Source: Micrasema longulum
Lineage: Eukaryota; Arthropoda; Insecta; Trichoptera; Brachycentridae
Assembly: GCA_022494885.1 (NCBI GenBank)
Contig: JAGVSM010005041.1
Location: 1 to 64,000 of the forward strand
Reading direction: 5' to 3'
DNA length: 64,000 nucleotides
The notes under the pieces were generated by a model. It did no database searches, was not told the origin of the DNA, and saw only the letters and a program-made list of their open reading frames with translations. Below are positions 1 through 11,089 of this stretch, piece by piece. How positions within the stretch are numbered: position 1 is the stretch's first letter; every line of letters begins with the position of its first letter. The position numbers were made by a program, and so were the translations under genes.

Positions 1-177
1 TATTTAAGAGCTAGGCAACACAGATCATTTGATCTTCCAGAATGTAGGACAAATTTACCGTTGGTGATGCCTGTGGGGAGAATGATTGGTCAGCTGAACA
101 GCCTACCAAGAAAGGTGGATCTTTTCCATGCTGGGATTACCAGTTTTAGAATCTTTCTCTCTAATTTTGTATCATAA
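1..177 (+). pseudogene. C-terminal end of a non-LTR retrotransposon reverse transcriptase (5'-truncated)
   Basis: Frame 1 is open from the window edge to a TAA at 175-177, giving 58 residues. The reading includes RSFDLPECRTNLP, then VGRMIGQLNSL and DLFHAGITSFR. This is the usual C-terminal layout of Jockey/CR1-type LINE ORF2 proteins: an arginine-rich stretch, a short conserved box with a ?LN pair, then a DLF and a final F-R motif. The catalytic reverse transcriptase domain would lie left of the window. After the stop comes an AT-rich 3' untranslated stretch to about 345 with repeated AATAAA-like signals near 320-345, which is how LINE copies end. It is a dispersed element, not a host gene. 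The clade cannot be fixed from the tail alone. Confidence 0.6.
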
Positions 178-407
178 TCTGTATTAGTGACTTATTCGTC
201 TTTGTTAACTATTGTTTTTATGAACCTTAGAAATCTATTGTGCTTTTTATCATGTTTTAGTAGTTACCTAATTATATAATTTATGTACATTGTTATTGGC
301 ATTAGTGCTGTATTGTACATTTAACTAAATAAATAAAAATAAATTGCATTCTCAAAAATGTATTTTCCTTCTGCAGGAATACATTTTAATCAAAACGATA
401 TTTTTCA

Positions 408-2611
408 TTAACCCTAGGATACTAAACTATCTTAAATATTACGACGGGAAAATGAGGATTCCCGCGACTCCCGCTTCATAGTACCTTCCTAATTTGTTCT
501 GTCAGTGCGTCAGTGTGCCACGCGTTGTCATTGTCATTGTGGTTGGGCGCCATTTGTTTGTTGACTTATAGCAAGATTATCGTAAAATTGACTTAAGTTT
601 AGTGTTTATGTGACTGTTGAGCAAAGGTACTTGTTTTTATCCTTTATTTTTAAAGATTTTATATTGATTGCAGTCTATTTTTTGTTTTATGTAAATCTTA
701 ATAACTATTTCTTACTGATGTTTGATTCAAGTACTCTATAATATTGTTTTAGATGTCTCGTAGAGTTCGAGACAATGAGATTTGCCGGTTGTTAGACGTG
801 AATGCTCATGATGATGTTGACAAAAGCGCACAACAGCTAAAGATATCGAGTGACGCAGAAAATAACCTGAAAGTGGAAGAACATCAGCTGATGGAAAGTA
901 AAACTGAAGAAAATATTATCGGAGGGTTAGTTTCCATGAAAACTCCGATTCAGATGTTCCTATTTCTCAGTTATAAAAGCGACAAAGCCATAAAGAGTAT
1001 AGTTCTTCAATCTCTGAAGATATTGTTTCCGCAAAAAACTGTTCAAACCAGTCAAAATAGACTACAAAAACATGACTCCAGGGTTATTATTCCGAGAAAA
1101 AAAAAATCTAGGCAAAAATAGGCATAATGAACCACAACGCCTAGACAGCAAATAACTCGTGCGGCTTCTAGAAATATCTTACGTTTCACTGAGTGACCTC
1201 AAGGAGAAGTTCGTAATATTGTGGAACCAATTGAGATATTTTCTTTATTGCTTAGCGATGAAAGACTTGCAGACATAATCAAATATGAATGGGAAAATCG
1301 AGTAAATAAATAATGATAACTCTCAAAAAACAAGTACAATAACTAAAACAGATAAATATGAGTTAAAGGTTTACTCGGTCTGTTACTTCTGTCTGCCGCT
1401 GTGTAAAGCAATCATCTACCCTCGAAACTTTCATTCGATACATCATATAGTGCTTCTCGCTTCAAAGCCCGTATGTCTGTAGATAGATTTGAGTTTTTGA
1501 TAAACAGCCTGAGATTTGATGATAAGAGTAGACGTTCAGCGAGAAGAATTGATGACAAGTTTGCAGCATTTCGAGATTTACGGGAAACGTTTATAAACAA
1601 CAGCGAGAAATCGTATACGCCGGGTACTTATGTGACCATCGATGAGCAATTGGTTGGATTTAGAAGTCGTTGCCCATTCAGAATGTATATGCTCAATAAA
1701 CCAAACAAATATGGTTTCAAAATTGAAAAGTTAGCTGATGCGAAAAAAAATATGTGTTCAATGCTACACCTTACTTAGAAAAACAAAATAATTCAAGAAA
1801 CGAGCCACAAGCTGATTATCATGTCAAAAGTTTGACCTCACCACTTTATGGTACCAATAGTAATGTTACGATGGACAACTGGTTTACATCGGTACTCTTA
1901 GCTGCGGAACTTCTTAAGGCTTCATACAATTTAGCACTTGTAGGAACCTTACGAAGTAACAAACGAGATATTTCAAATGAAATAAATGATCATACTGTTC
2001 ATCGAATTGGGACATCTGTTTATTGCTTTGATGAACAAAAGACTTTGTTTTATTATAAACCAAAGACAAATAAAATTCAATATAAAGTCAACAACACATG
2101 ACAATATGGCGATAAGTGCTACAAGTGGGAAACCACAAATAATTGAGTTTTATAATTCGACAAAAGGAGCTGTCAATACAGTGGATCAGATGTGTTTAAC
2201 CATGTGCTGCAACAGAAAGATACGTAGATGGCCATTATGCTTGTTTTATAACTAGAATAACATTGCAATTAACGTTAGCACTAACTTCAGAAATACAATA
2301 AAAAAAGCAAATCCAGACGTGACTTTGCTTTGGAAATGGCTGATACTCTTATGGAGCCTCACCTGAAAAAGAAAACAATTATTACAATTGTGCGGCGTGA
2401 AATAAAAGACCTCATAAAAATTATCTTACTTGTTGAAACTGTTCCTAAAGCGCCAACAATTCAAGAACTAAAATCAAGAAAAATATGTGCTTTTTATCCA
2501 TCCAAGTCAGGAAAAATGACAGCACATTTTTGCATGAAATGCAAAAGAGCCATATGTAGGGCGCATAACATGAACATGTGTCCCAATTTTTTATTTTTTT
2601 TTAATTATTAG
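408..2611 (+). mobile_element. piggyBac-like DNA transposon, left end plus degraded transposase
   Basis: TTAA at 408-411 is followed directly by CCCTAGGATAC, the classic piggyBac configuration of a TTAA target and a CCCTAG terminal inverted repeat. About 340 bp later the transposase reading frames begin and run to 2611. I looked for the mirrored CTAGGG-TTAA end between 2612 and 6000 and did not see it, so the right end is missing, mutated or replaced. A possible intron or leader (GT at about 627, pyrimidines, TTTTAG at 747-752) precedes the first ATG at 753. Confidence 0.75.
753..2611 (+). pseudogene. piggyBac-family transposase pseudogene (DDE_Tnp_1_7 type)
   Basis: The transposase is split over three frames. 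753-1121 is an acidic N-terminal domain beginning MSRRVRDNEICRL. About 1130-1470 still reads as the dimerisation region but has in-frame stops (for example near 1195 and 1310, and one in the GLLGLLLLSAAV stretch near 1400). 1473-1778 reads RFEFLINSLRFDD and then VTIDEQLVGFR, with the first catalytic Asp at 1641. A frameshift near 1775 leads to TMDNWFTSVLL, with the second Asp at 1874. A second shift near 2098 leads to STKGAVNTVDQM, with the third Asp at 2184. 2330-2611 holds the Cys/His-rich tail (KICAFYP and FCMKCKRAICRAH). All three catalytic aspartates are recognisable, but stops and frameshifts make the copy inactive. Order and spacing fit a single decayed transposase of about 580 residues. 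Confidence 0.85.
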
Positions 2612-2739
2612 GTGATCTCTTAAACCCAAATAATATTTATATTACTTCAAAGGTTTCTGATAATCTTAGTTATTGCCTTTTTATTTCTATGTCGCTTGTA
2701 GGATAGATTTGTAGACTAAGTATTGGTTTTACAACACAG

Positions 2740-2835
2740 GGCATACAGAAGTAGAGGCATTAACAGGGTTTGTGACATGTCATTGGTTGGTTTTCACATT
2801 ACACACAATGCATCATTTGCCATTTTACCCACGTT
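2740..2835 (+). repeat. Fragment of dispersed foldback MITE family G
   Basis: The stretch GAGGCATTAACAGGG, then TGTGACATGTCATTGGTTGG, then CACACAATGCATCATTTGCC aligns with the arm seen at 60310-60405 and, inverted, at 27040-27125 and 61110-61200. Only one arm is visible here. Confidence 0.45.
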
Positions 2836-4466
2836 TAAACATCAATATTTCTTCAATTAGTATATATGGTATGCAGATTCTCGTGCTGCAACAAACATTT
2901 TTTTTATTGATAAACATTAATATGCGTAAACCATCCGAATTATTTGACCTAGATCCAGTACATTTGAATATTTAAGAGGATGGACGGTACCTGGTAATTT
3001 AAAAGAATAGTTATTAATGTTAACATTATTTTTCTGTCACTTTCTCATAAATGTCCTCCCGATACTGTGAAAAAAAAACAACTGCATGTTGAGCTGATGT
3101 TGCCCAATTACAATTGCCAGAACCGATGTTTCGCTGGTCCGTTTTCCACAGCCCAAAACTGAACAAATTTGGCTGTTTTATTTTTCAAAGTATTAAATGA
3201 AATTTTCTGTGTCGGTACCTTTTCAGTTTTTCAAAATTATTTGTCGTATTTTTATGTAGTGCGTCCATCCGAAGACTGGGCGCTTTTTTGGGTTTTTGAA
3301 TTGTCTTAGATACCATAAGAAACAATTTATCAAAAAAGGAAAACAAGAGAGACACGTCGATGGTAAATATCTATATTGTGTTAAGAACCATTGCTCTAGA
3401 GCCATAATCCAGAGAGGAAACATGGGAATACAACTGTATTGAGAAAAATCAGACCACCGTTTCTCATTCCTTATGGCGTATGTTTTTGGGTACATGACAG
3501 AAAGTTTTCAGTTAAAATATTGTAGTACAAACAAAAATCGAATGTTTACTTGGTTTTTCGACAAGCAATAACACATTAATATAGGCTATTAAATATTCGA
3601 ATGCACTGTACAAGGCAATGCTTAAAAGTTCTTTTATTTTAAAAATGTTTTTGCTCTTTGGGCCAAGTGGTTTAAAAAAAATCATTTTAGTAGGTATTTC
3701 TGTTCTATCTCCGTTGTAATTTTTAATGTCTATTTCAATGAATTTCGGGGGCGAAAAAGTCAGTACTTTTCTATAAACATTTAAGCATACTCAGAATACT
3801 GGTTTATATTTTTGAATTGAGATTTTTAAACGAAAACATAAATTTATTACAAAAAAATGGAATCATTTTTCAGTCCTAGACTTCACCTTAGAACTTATTT
3901 ATTTATTTACAGGTAAAATAATGATTTAAAAAATCCACGCTCAAAATAAAGGAGTATCTGTTAAAATCTTACAAGATTATTTATACATAAGTTAATACGT
4001 TTCTATGCCCCAGGCAGATGAAAAATTTAGTACAATTATATGTGAGAAATAAATGATATATTATTATTACAATTTTTAATATCAATGGAATTTGTAATCA
4101 ATAGTGGACTCGTATTACTTAAAAATTTGGAGCGAATTGAAATATTTTGTTGAAAATCACTTTGAGAATTCTGGTCTTGAAAGGATCATAAAAAAAAGAA
4201 AACGCATTGTTTTGAAATAAAATAAAAATACTCGATTCGAATGAAACGTTTCGAAGGGTATCCAAAATCAACCAAAAATGGATTTAGTGAAGACGTGTAC
4301 GTATTTTGTCGCTTAATGAATGCGAAAATAAGGGTCTCCGGCAGTCTGGTAAGGGCACGAGGCCATGGGAACTTTCAAGATCCTCCTAAAAACGCGGTAA
4401 GGGGATAGCCGTCACAAATGTCCACTGGGCTCCTCTTTAGCTGTCAGCGTGAACCTCTAATCCAAA
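2836..4466. other. AT-rich stretch, nothing recognised
   Basis: I see no family-level protein similarity, no RNA gene and no clear repeat here. Short open frames at 2836-2975 and 3223-3495 have AT-driven composition and no motifs. Complexity and GC rise from about 4310 to the ORF at 4467. Confidence 0.4.
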
Positions 4467-4676
4467 ATGGCGACCGGTGTTAGTTGGCGGCGACTCGTGA
4501 CAGACGCCGCGCGACTCTTTTTGCGTTTAATTGATCGCCCTTTTCCGAGAATTGGGCATTCAATTGTGCGAGGGTCGGTTCCCAGAAGAATGGAATATTT
4601 ATCGTTTGCATCGCAAATTCATAATGTAATTGCAATTGCTAATGCAATACGTGATAAATATCACAAGAAATTTTAA
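4467..4676 (+). CDS. Unrecognised small ORF, 69 residues
   Basis: An ATG in a good context (CCAAAATGGCG) opens a frame that ends at TAA 4674-4676 and is followed by an AATAAA-like motif (AAAATAAAC, about 4686). The product is basic (start MATGVSWRRLV, end RDKYHKKF) with an amphipathic C-terminal part. The first half is much more GC-rich than its neighbours. I do not recognise the family and see no domain, signal peptide or membrane segment. It could be a small gene, a captured exon or chance in a GC-richer patch (4320-4580). Treat as hypothetical. Confidence 0.2.
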   Translation: MATGVSWRRLVTDAARLFLRLIDRPFPRIGHSIVRGSVPRRMEYLSFASQIHNVIAIANAIRDKYHKKF

Positions 4677-4844
4677 GTTAATATAAAATAAACTGAAATA
4701 TTAATAATTTCCAAAAATATAAAAATGAAAGTGTTACCTCCTGAAAAAATTAGTAACATTAAAAAGCACACGATGACTACACTAATCAAATGAAAAAAAT
4801 GTCGTAAAACAGATGCTTACATAAATAATTAACGACTTACTGAA

Positions 4845-5560
4845 ATTGAACATGTTAAATACTTAGGACTAACAATAGACAGACAATTGACATGGACAAT
4901 TCATATCAACAATTTAATTAGCAAAATGGCAACATCATCGATTCTTTTTTTAAAAATCAAAAACTTCGTTTCTAAAACGGAAAAAATTCTAACGAATGAA
5001 GCCTATGTAAAAACTAAAATATGTTATACGCAACTACTATGGGCAACAGGATATCAAAATGACATGAACAGACTACAAAGACAACAAAATAAAATAATAA
5101 AGTTAGTAAATGACCTCCCCTATCTAACTGCAACTAGAGAACTTTTTAAATAAACTAAGCAATTAAATTTAACTTTACTCTTTCAACTAGAATCATTAAG
5201 ATTTATCCATAAATTAGCCACTAATGTAATTGTAGACAAAGAACTAAAACTTGTTAAAGATTGTAGTCAACATGGACATAATACGAGAATATTAGACAAA
5301 TACCATTTGCAACTTTCTTAAACAAGACAATGACAATCAAGAATAATAAATCAGGGAATGAAATTATACAATAAACCACCAGAAAAAACTAAACAAAAGA
5401 CAAACTTTTCAAAAGATGTAAAAAATATTATTTTGAACAACAGAGTATGAATGAAAAATGTTTATACTATTTTTGTAAAATGAATGTAATAATCCGTAAG
5501 GGTTTATAAATAAATTTTCAAAATAAATTTTCAAAATAAATTTTCAAAATAAATAAAAAA
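4845..5560 (+). pseudogene. LINE reverse transcriptase C-terminal pseudogene with 3' tail
   Basis: From 4848 the translation reads EHVKYLGLTIDRQLTW followed by HINNLISKM. This is the conserved thumb-region motif (xxKYLGxxLDxxLxW...HI) that follows the catalytic core in Jockey/CR1/L2-like LINEs. The frame continues to 5153 (RLQRQQNKIIKLV) and then shifts, with further pieces such as SLRFIHKLATNV and GMKLYNKPPEK near 5190-5390. The tail shows TATAAATAAA and about 3.5 copies of a 13-bp unit (ATAAATTTTCAAA) at 5507-5553. A second LINE-like 3' end (CCCGAAAGAGTTTTATAAAG, then AATAAA) follows at 5600-5652. The upstream catalytic region is absent, so the copy is 5'-truncated and dead. Confidence 0.7.
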
Positions 5561-6021
5561 ATATATATATAACATGACTAGACCTCATTAAATGTCTATA
5601 TAACCCGAAAGAGTTTTATAAAGTTGTCTGTAAATAAAAAATAAATTTAAAAACACTTATAGCAATGGTATGTTAGAAGAGAAAACTGTTTTATTTAGTA
5701 TAAGTATTCCACGTTCTATGCGAATATGCTTCGCTTGCTAATAATTCAATTAAATAATTAAGCAAATTTGCTGTTACCAAAAATTCTTTTGAATTTAAGT
5801 AAATAGTTTTTCTATGATTTTTCACAATAATTGACCCCCTCCAAATGTATTTTTGGTACAATTATTTTTTATGTTTATTGCGTCTCCTTTTATTGAATTT
5901 TCATATTACGAGTAAAATTTATTTATGTATTAAAAAACAACAAAAAAACATTTCCGTTTTTATGATTTACCGAAACAATTTAATTTTAGGGACCATTATT
6001 TACGAATGGAAAATAAACAAG

Positions 6022-6122
6022 CTGTGAGAAAATGGATATCAAGTTGTGGTAGAACGGGGTGTGAACTTCGGACCGGACCCGTGAGTCCACGGCACCGGCC
6101 ACGGGACCAAAACCCAATTCAA
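6022..6122 (-). repeat. SINE family A, copy 1 (tRNA-derived, partial)
   Basis: Read on the minus strand this begins TTGGGTTTTGGTCCCGTGGC and contains a B-box-like GTCCGAAGTTC, followed by CCACAACTTGATATCCATTTT. The same order (a head with A/B boxes, then CTTGATTxCCATTTT) recurs at 8170, 31541 and, again on the minus strand, 51640. Confidence 0.6.
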
Positions 6123-6279
6123 TAATATTTATGTGGCACTTTTAATTGCTTTTTCTCTTTACAATTTTTGTTATTTTGCATGCTCATGTACACAGTGAAA
6201 GAGCACTGCTTCAGCAATATTTAATATTTTTATGAGATCTGTGAATGGCTTATGTAAGCAATGAATAACAATATAATTT

Positions 6280-6352
6280 CACATGCTAAGCCTTAGCTTA
6301 AGAAAATTATTGCTTAGCATGCTAATAAAATGAAATAATAATAGCAATAAAT
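6280..6352. repeat. Short dispersed repeat around TTAGCATGCT
   Basis: CATGCTAAGC (about 6282) and GCTTAGCATG (about 6312) form a small inverted repeat. The stretch TTAGCATGCTAATAAAATGA and the following AGCAATAA recur at 14830-14871 with few changes. The family is unknown. Confidence 0.35.
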
Positions 6353-6354
6353 GT

Positions 6355-6475
6355 CATTTCGAGTTCCCAGGCTGGTCTCCTCTCACCCCCACCTTCGGGT
6401 AGAATTATTTCGGATGCATTCCCTCCCCCCGCCCCATCCCGTACGGCGCGTGAACCAAACCCAGTGAAAAGCGAG
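6355..6475. other. GC-rich patch, unassigned
   Basis: About 120 bp with C-runs (CCTCCCCCCGCCCC) and TACGGCGCGTG, in sharp contrast with the AT-rich surroundings. The minus-strand frame here (6322-6549) has no recognisable protein motif. Confidence 0.3.
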
Positions 6476-6699
6476 TGATGTTTTTTATGCGTTCGTAAAC
6501 TGTTACCAAGCGAAATGCTGTTTGCTACCGAAAACATGTAATTTTTCAAATCTTAAAAGACTGTGCAAAAATCTCTATGGAGACGGCGCTGTAACGTTGT
6601 GCAAAATACGAGATATTTTGAAACAGGTATTTAAAAACAAAAATTGAACATATTTAAAAAAAATGTATTTATTTATTTATTACATATTTATTACAGCAA

Positions 6700-6810
6700 T
6701 TTATATATTTATTTATTTATTAATAAAACATATAAGACATGAATATCATGATATTATATTCCCAGGAGTTGTACGAGAAAACTCATTTGGGACGGTACAT
6801 AAAAAAATAG
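6700..6810 (-). repeat. LINE 3' end (minus strand)
   Basis: On the minus strand, CCCAAATGAGTTTT, then CAACTCCTGGGAATATAAT, then a run of AATAAATAAATA. This is a LINE 3'-UTR with an (AAAT)n tail. A related end lies at 13545-13660. Confidence 0.45.
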
Positions 6811-6868
6811 TACATTTCTTGTAACAATACATAGTATACATTTAAACAATAAAAATTTTAACAAATTT

Positions 6869-7096
6869 TAACAATCTATGAACTTAATATTAAAAAAGGA
6901 AAGAAAACATTTAAACAATCTGTGAACTTAATATTAAAGAAGAAAATAAAAACATTCAAACAATCTGTGAACTTAATATTAAAAAAGAAAAGAAAAACAT
7001 TTAAACATTCTGTGAAATTAATATTAAAAAAGAAAATAAAAACATTTAAACATTCTGTGAACTTAATATTAAAAAAAGAAAAGAAAAACATTTAAA
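6869..7096. repeat. 44-45 bp minisatellite, about 5 copies
   Basis: Units start at 6869, 6913, 6958, 7003 and 7048, with a partial unit at 7093 (spacing 44, 45, 45, 45, 45). Each reads AAACA(A/T)TCTGTGAACTT, then AATATTAAAAAAG and an A-rich tail. Units differ at a few positions (CAATC versus CATTC, G/A changes). The 71-residue open frame across it on the minus strand is a repeat artefact. Confidence 0.85.
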
Positions 7097-7753
7097 CCTA
7101 AAACACAATATATAGACTATTCACAGAAACAAGTAATTTACAAGTAATTATTTATACAACAAATTAATTAAGTAGTAAACATACATATATATTTTATTTT
7201 TGCTGTTGGTTCATATAAACTGCCTAACTAGGGATAGCTTCCCCGTTCTAAGGCAAAAATTATGTATTTTATAAAAATATTAAAAAATAATTACAGTTTT
7301 ATCATTATGTATGCTTTTTTAGTCTTAAAGGTAAACAATAAATATCCAGAGAAAACATAACTAATACCAAAATCTCTATATCCTTAGTCCTAAGTCATTA
7401 CTAGTAAAACAAGAAACTAGCTTTTATTGATTATATACTTTTTAATAACCTGTAAAAATAATAATTGTAATTTAGGCCCTCTATAGAAAATAACGAGTTT
7501 TTTATTTAAAGCAAAGTAAAAGACAAATACATATGAGTCTTGTTTTATATGTAGATTTATGTTACATTATAACCAAACAAGAGTTGTTAATGAATGACAC
7601 ATTGAATCGTCAACCTGTTACTCAATTTCAAAACATTTATTTTGTAATTAACCATTGATTTGCATCGGGAAATTTCACAAATAATACAAACATTTAAAAA
7701 ACCTACTAAATACGAGTACTAAAACCTATCGAAAGTTTTTAAACCTGAAATAG
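7097..7753. other. AT-rich stretch, nothing recognised
   Basis: No protein similarity, inverted repeat or recurring motif seen. Confidence 0.35.
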
Positions 7754-8120
7754 AATGAAGTTCAGTGGTTTTTAAATTTTGTTTTTAATTGTTTATAGAC
7801 TATTAAAACGAATATTTTTTTTTTGTATCGTATTATCATCGCTACGGTTAAGTTATATTTTTAAATTACTTTGCGCGTGACGTCACTAGATCTTTTTGGT
7901 GAGTTGTACTGATTGTTGGGTTGGTTTTACGGAAACTGGAAATCTATCACAACACTATCATTGGTAGCTTTAGAAGAACTTGTGACGTCATTTAAAGCTT
8001 TTATGAATTTTTACACACATTTTAAAAAAACTTCGCCGTAAAATCAAATGTTCTAATTTTTATCATGTGTAAGAAAAAAACATACATACATAATTTTCTG
8101 TAGCACTGAACCTCTTCATA
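7754..8120 (+). mobile_element. MITE family H, copy 1
   Basis: The left end ATGAAGTTCAGTGG and the right end GCACTGAACCTCTTCAT form imperfect terminal inverted repeats. The interior aligns collinearly with 18284-18666: GTATCGTATTATCA, GTGACGTCAC, GGTGAGTTG, GGAAACTGGAAATCTATCA, CTTGTGACGT and TAGCACTGAAC. It carries two TGACGTCA palindromes, at 7878-7885 and 7983-7990. No coding capacity. The superfamily is not determined. Confidence 0.6.
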
Positions 8121-8169
8121 TAGTCGAAATATTTTATAACCTGACTTTTAAAAATGCAATACTTTAAAT

Positions 8170-8298
8170 ATGAATAGTCTCGGACTCACGGCTCAAAGGT
8201 CTGTGGTTCGAATCCCATTCTACTTGATTCCCATTTTCTGATAGTGAGTTATTTACAACTCGTTGAAAATGGCCCTCAAAATAAAATATTCGGATAAA
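8170..8298 (+). repeat. SINE family A, copy 2
   Basis: A tRNA-like head with a B box (GTGGTTCGAATCCC, 8203-8216) is followed by the family body CTTGATTCCCATTTTCTG, GAGTTATTTACAACTCG and AAAATGGCC. The 5' part of the tRNA head is eroded. Confidence 0.7.
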
Positions 8299-8868
8299 TC
8301 ATAAGAACGCCAATATTTCTTTTATTAAAAAATAAATAAAAAAGTAAACCCCACTTTACACAGTGTTTGAGATATTATATAGGTGGGAATATAATTGTGT
8401 AAAAAAAATTCATGATAAATGCTTTTTTTTGGACTTTTTTTTAACTAAATCAAACATAAAAGAAAATATAATATTTTCGAATTCAAAACTTTGGCATAAG
8501 CCCGAAGACTAAAGGTAAGTCGGAATAATAAATTTTAAAATCTGAAGCCACTTACACCCCAATATTTCCACCACTGCTTGGTGGTAATTTAAAATAATCA
8601 TTGAACTTTAGGAAATTGTTAGCCAATTAAATTCACATTAATGTCATTCATTCCTATTAGGACCACCAGACTGTAATAATCTACTTTACACGGTAATTCA
8701 AAACAAACTGATTACGTCCAATTTTCGTCATTGCATTGCTGCAATTTTTTTTTAATTCCAACGAAAATAAATTACTTGATTTTTATTTGTACTCAATAAA
8801 ATAATATATTTATTAATTTATTATTTCTTAAATTTAATATATTCAAACAAAACAAAACAAACAAACCA
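8299..8868. other. AT-rich stretch, nothing recognised
   Basis: No gene or repeat recognised between the SINE and the LINE remnant that follows. Confidence 0.3.
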
Positions 8869-9379
8869 TCACGCCGTTTCCCCGTAAGGGAAGGCAGAGA
8901 GGACAGAACGCCACAGCACTCTATCTTTGCATACAGATCTCGCTTCCTCTACATTCATACATCTTCTCATGCACGCGCGCCGATTATTCCGACTTTTGAC
9001 ATGTCAATCTTTAAGTATTTGTTGGATTTGGTCATGCCACGTCTTTCTCGGTCTTCCTCTATTTCTGCATCCATCAACATTCGCATTGTAAATATTCTTA
9101 GCCGTTCTTTCGCTGTCCATTCGTTCTACATGTCCAAACCAGCGCAGAGCTCCTTTCTTGATTTTGTCGATAATGCTTGTCTCAGCCTTACATAAGGTAC
9201 GGATCTCAACATTTGTGGATCTATCGTACATAGTTTTACCACACATTCGCCTGAGAGATCGCATTTCGATAGCATTCAGCCTACTTTCATTCCTGTTTTT
9301 CCAAGTCTATACTTCGCTCCCATACATCAGGGACGGGACCAGGACTCCGTTGTGAACTGCCAATTTTGCCTCTTGTGAC
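8869..9379 (-). pseudogene. LINE endonuclease-reverse transcriptase C-terminal pseudogene (family K, copy 1)
   Basis: On the minus strand one frame runs from about 9379 to the TGA at 8871-8869, interrupted by only two stops. It reads VLVPSLMYGSE, a TAG (near 9311), LNAIEMRSLRRMCG, GALRWFGHVERMD, RGRPRKTWHDQIQQILKD, a TGA at 9001-9003, NNRRACMRRCMNVEE and finally FPYGETA. The YGxE box, the LRWxGHVxRM box and the GRPRxTWxD box in this order are the standard C-terminus of LINE ORF2 proteins. The catalytic core is absent, so the copy is 5'-truncated. Copy 2 (62443-62790) and copy 3 (37497-37700) share the same last residues. Confidence 0.85.
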
Positions 9380-9659
9380 ATATATTACACATAATATATT
9401 ACACATAATAAGACTGTATTTATTACAGTTTTTATAAAATTACACTGAATTAATAGTAGGTACAAGTATTATTAGTATTTTAAACAAAAAAAATATATAC
9501 ATTGTCATTTTTTATTAGTTAGGGTGGTCTTTTAATTTTAATTTCAATTTACTTACAAATATCAAAATGGCGTAAACTTACATCGATATTTATGTTCGAA
9601 AATGTGCATATTTGCATGAAAATTCAAAGTCTCTTAGTCGGTAACTTGTAACTGAATAC

Positions 9660-9880
9660 GTTTCTTCTTCTTGAGGTGCCTTGTCAGATCCCCCGACGTT
9701 GGCGATCACTACACCGAAAGCATCTCGGTACTGCGCTACTCCGCAGCCAGGACAACTGCTTAGTGTATGTATTCGCCATAGTGATTCCTGGGAAAAGATG
9801 ACCAGAGTGGTTTCCCGTTGCCTTCTCTGGTGGATTTTTCTGTCGGGGTTACCTCCCCTTAGATGGATGGTTCTGAATAC
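9660..9880 (-). repeat. Dispersed repeat F, copy 1
   Basis: On the minus strand: CTAAGGGGAGGTAACCCC, CCAGAGAAGGCAACGGGAAA, CTTTTCCCAGGAATCACTAT, GAGATGCTTTCGGTGTAGTG, AAGGCACCTCAAGAAGAAG. The same blocks in the same order occur at 41101-41345 and 46155-46310. It is about 220 bp, GC-richer than its surroundings and ends in a GAA-rich tail, consistent with a retroposed non-autonomous element. The short frames in it show no known protein. Confidence 0.65.
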
Positions 9881-10157
9881 GTTTGGAAAACATATTCTAT
9901 TTTTCACACAGAAAAATTAATTTAACTTTTTAGATAAAATTGAACGAACATTTGAACTTCCCATTAGAATACGGACCCTGGGTGCAACTATGTGGGTATA
10001 TCTTATCGTGGGGTAAAGAAGAAAGAAATTTATGGGCTTTAAGCATGCGACAACGCTTTTCTTTATATTTGGACTCACTGTTGATAAATTAGACAAACTA
10101 GCATTACAGTCATACTGGGTTACATTGGAATTCAATATAACGTTGGACAAAAACCTG

Positions 10158-11035
10158 ACTTATTTATTTATTTATTTTATTAACATAAATGGCAAATCTG
10201 TCTTTTACAAACATTTATAATATTAACATATTTGGCTTAATATTTTTTTCCTTTTTTTTCAAAAACATGAATTTTAACAACAAGATTTATAAAAAAAAAA
10301 AAATCAAACCAAAAATTATACAAGATTTATATTTAAAAAATAACCCTAAAATTATACTACATATTCAGAAGAAAGTTTAAATAATAAAACATTCTACAGT
10401 AAAACAACAAGATCATAAGTACTGTATCACACAGCTAGGCAAATTGAACAAAAAACTGTATCTGAAATGCATGAATAAAATAAATATAATTACCATTCAC
10501 CATCTTTGAAAAAATTCAAAAGGTTTGTTCTATAGGAACAATACCCTACACTAAATATATCAGATACGTGGGAATAACTATTGCTGAGTTCATGAAGTCT
10601 ATTTAATACTGCATTACAAGTATACACTGTCCGTGAATTGTTGCTACAAAACGGTGGCACCTGTCTAGTCATTCATCCAGGCACCCTGAAATTGATGAGA
10701 GATAACAGTTCAGGGCAATCCCATATTGAATTTACAATTTTGAATACATTTAAAAGGTCTATAATTTTCCTTCTATCGTTAAGTTTTAACAAATTTAATG
10801 TTTTTAGTAAAAAATCGGAATTTAAAAATTCATGACTGATTCTAAGTTTAAAATTAATATACCGTTAGAATTTTTTTGGACTCTTTCAAGAGAATTTTGG
10901 TGACAGTTGTAGTAAGGAGTCCATATTGTAGAGTTATACTCTAACTGGCTTCTCACTAATGAAATATACATCAACTTCAAAGTGCCTATGTTTTTGAATT
11001 CCTTAGTCACACGTAAAATGACTTATATATGACAA
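10158..11035 (-). pseudogene. Jockey/CR1-like LINE, 5'-truncated copy with 3' tail
   Basis: The minus-strand translation from about 11035 reads VTKEFKNIGTLKLMYISLVR, then SQLEYNSTIW and LERVQKN. After a frame disturbance near 10830 it continues LNLLKLNDRRKIIDLLNVFK, CPELLSLINFRVPG, a stop near 10673, TRQVPPFCSNNSRTV and LNRLHELSN, ending at 10490. The SLVRSxLEYxSxIW box and the downstream (R)VPxxxTRQ and NRLxxLxN boxes are the standard LINE ORF2 C-terminus. The 3' untranslated part ends in an (AAAT)n-like tail at 10158-10182. This is one of the best preserved LINE fragments in the window but lacks the polymerase core. Confidence 0.8.
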
Positions 11036-11089
11036 ATTACTTTTTAAAAGAATAAAAAAAGCTTTTTCAAAATATTTTTTTTAAATTTG

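Noticed and set aside
6876..7091. 71-residue repetitive open frame on the minus strand
   Set aside because: Produced by the 45-bp minisatellite, whose period is a multiple of three.
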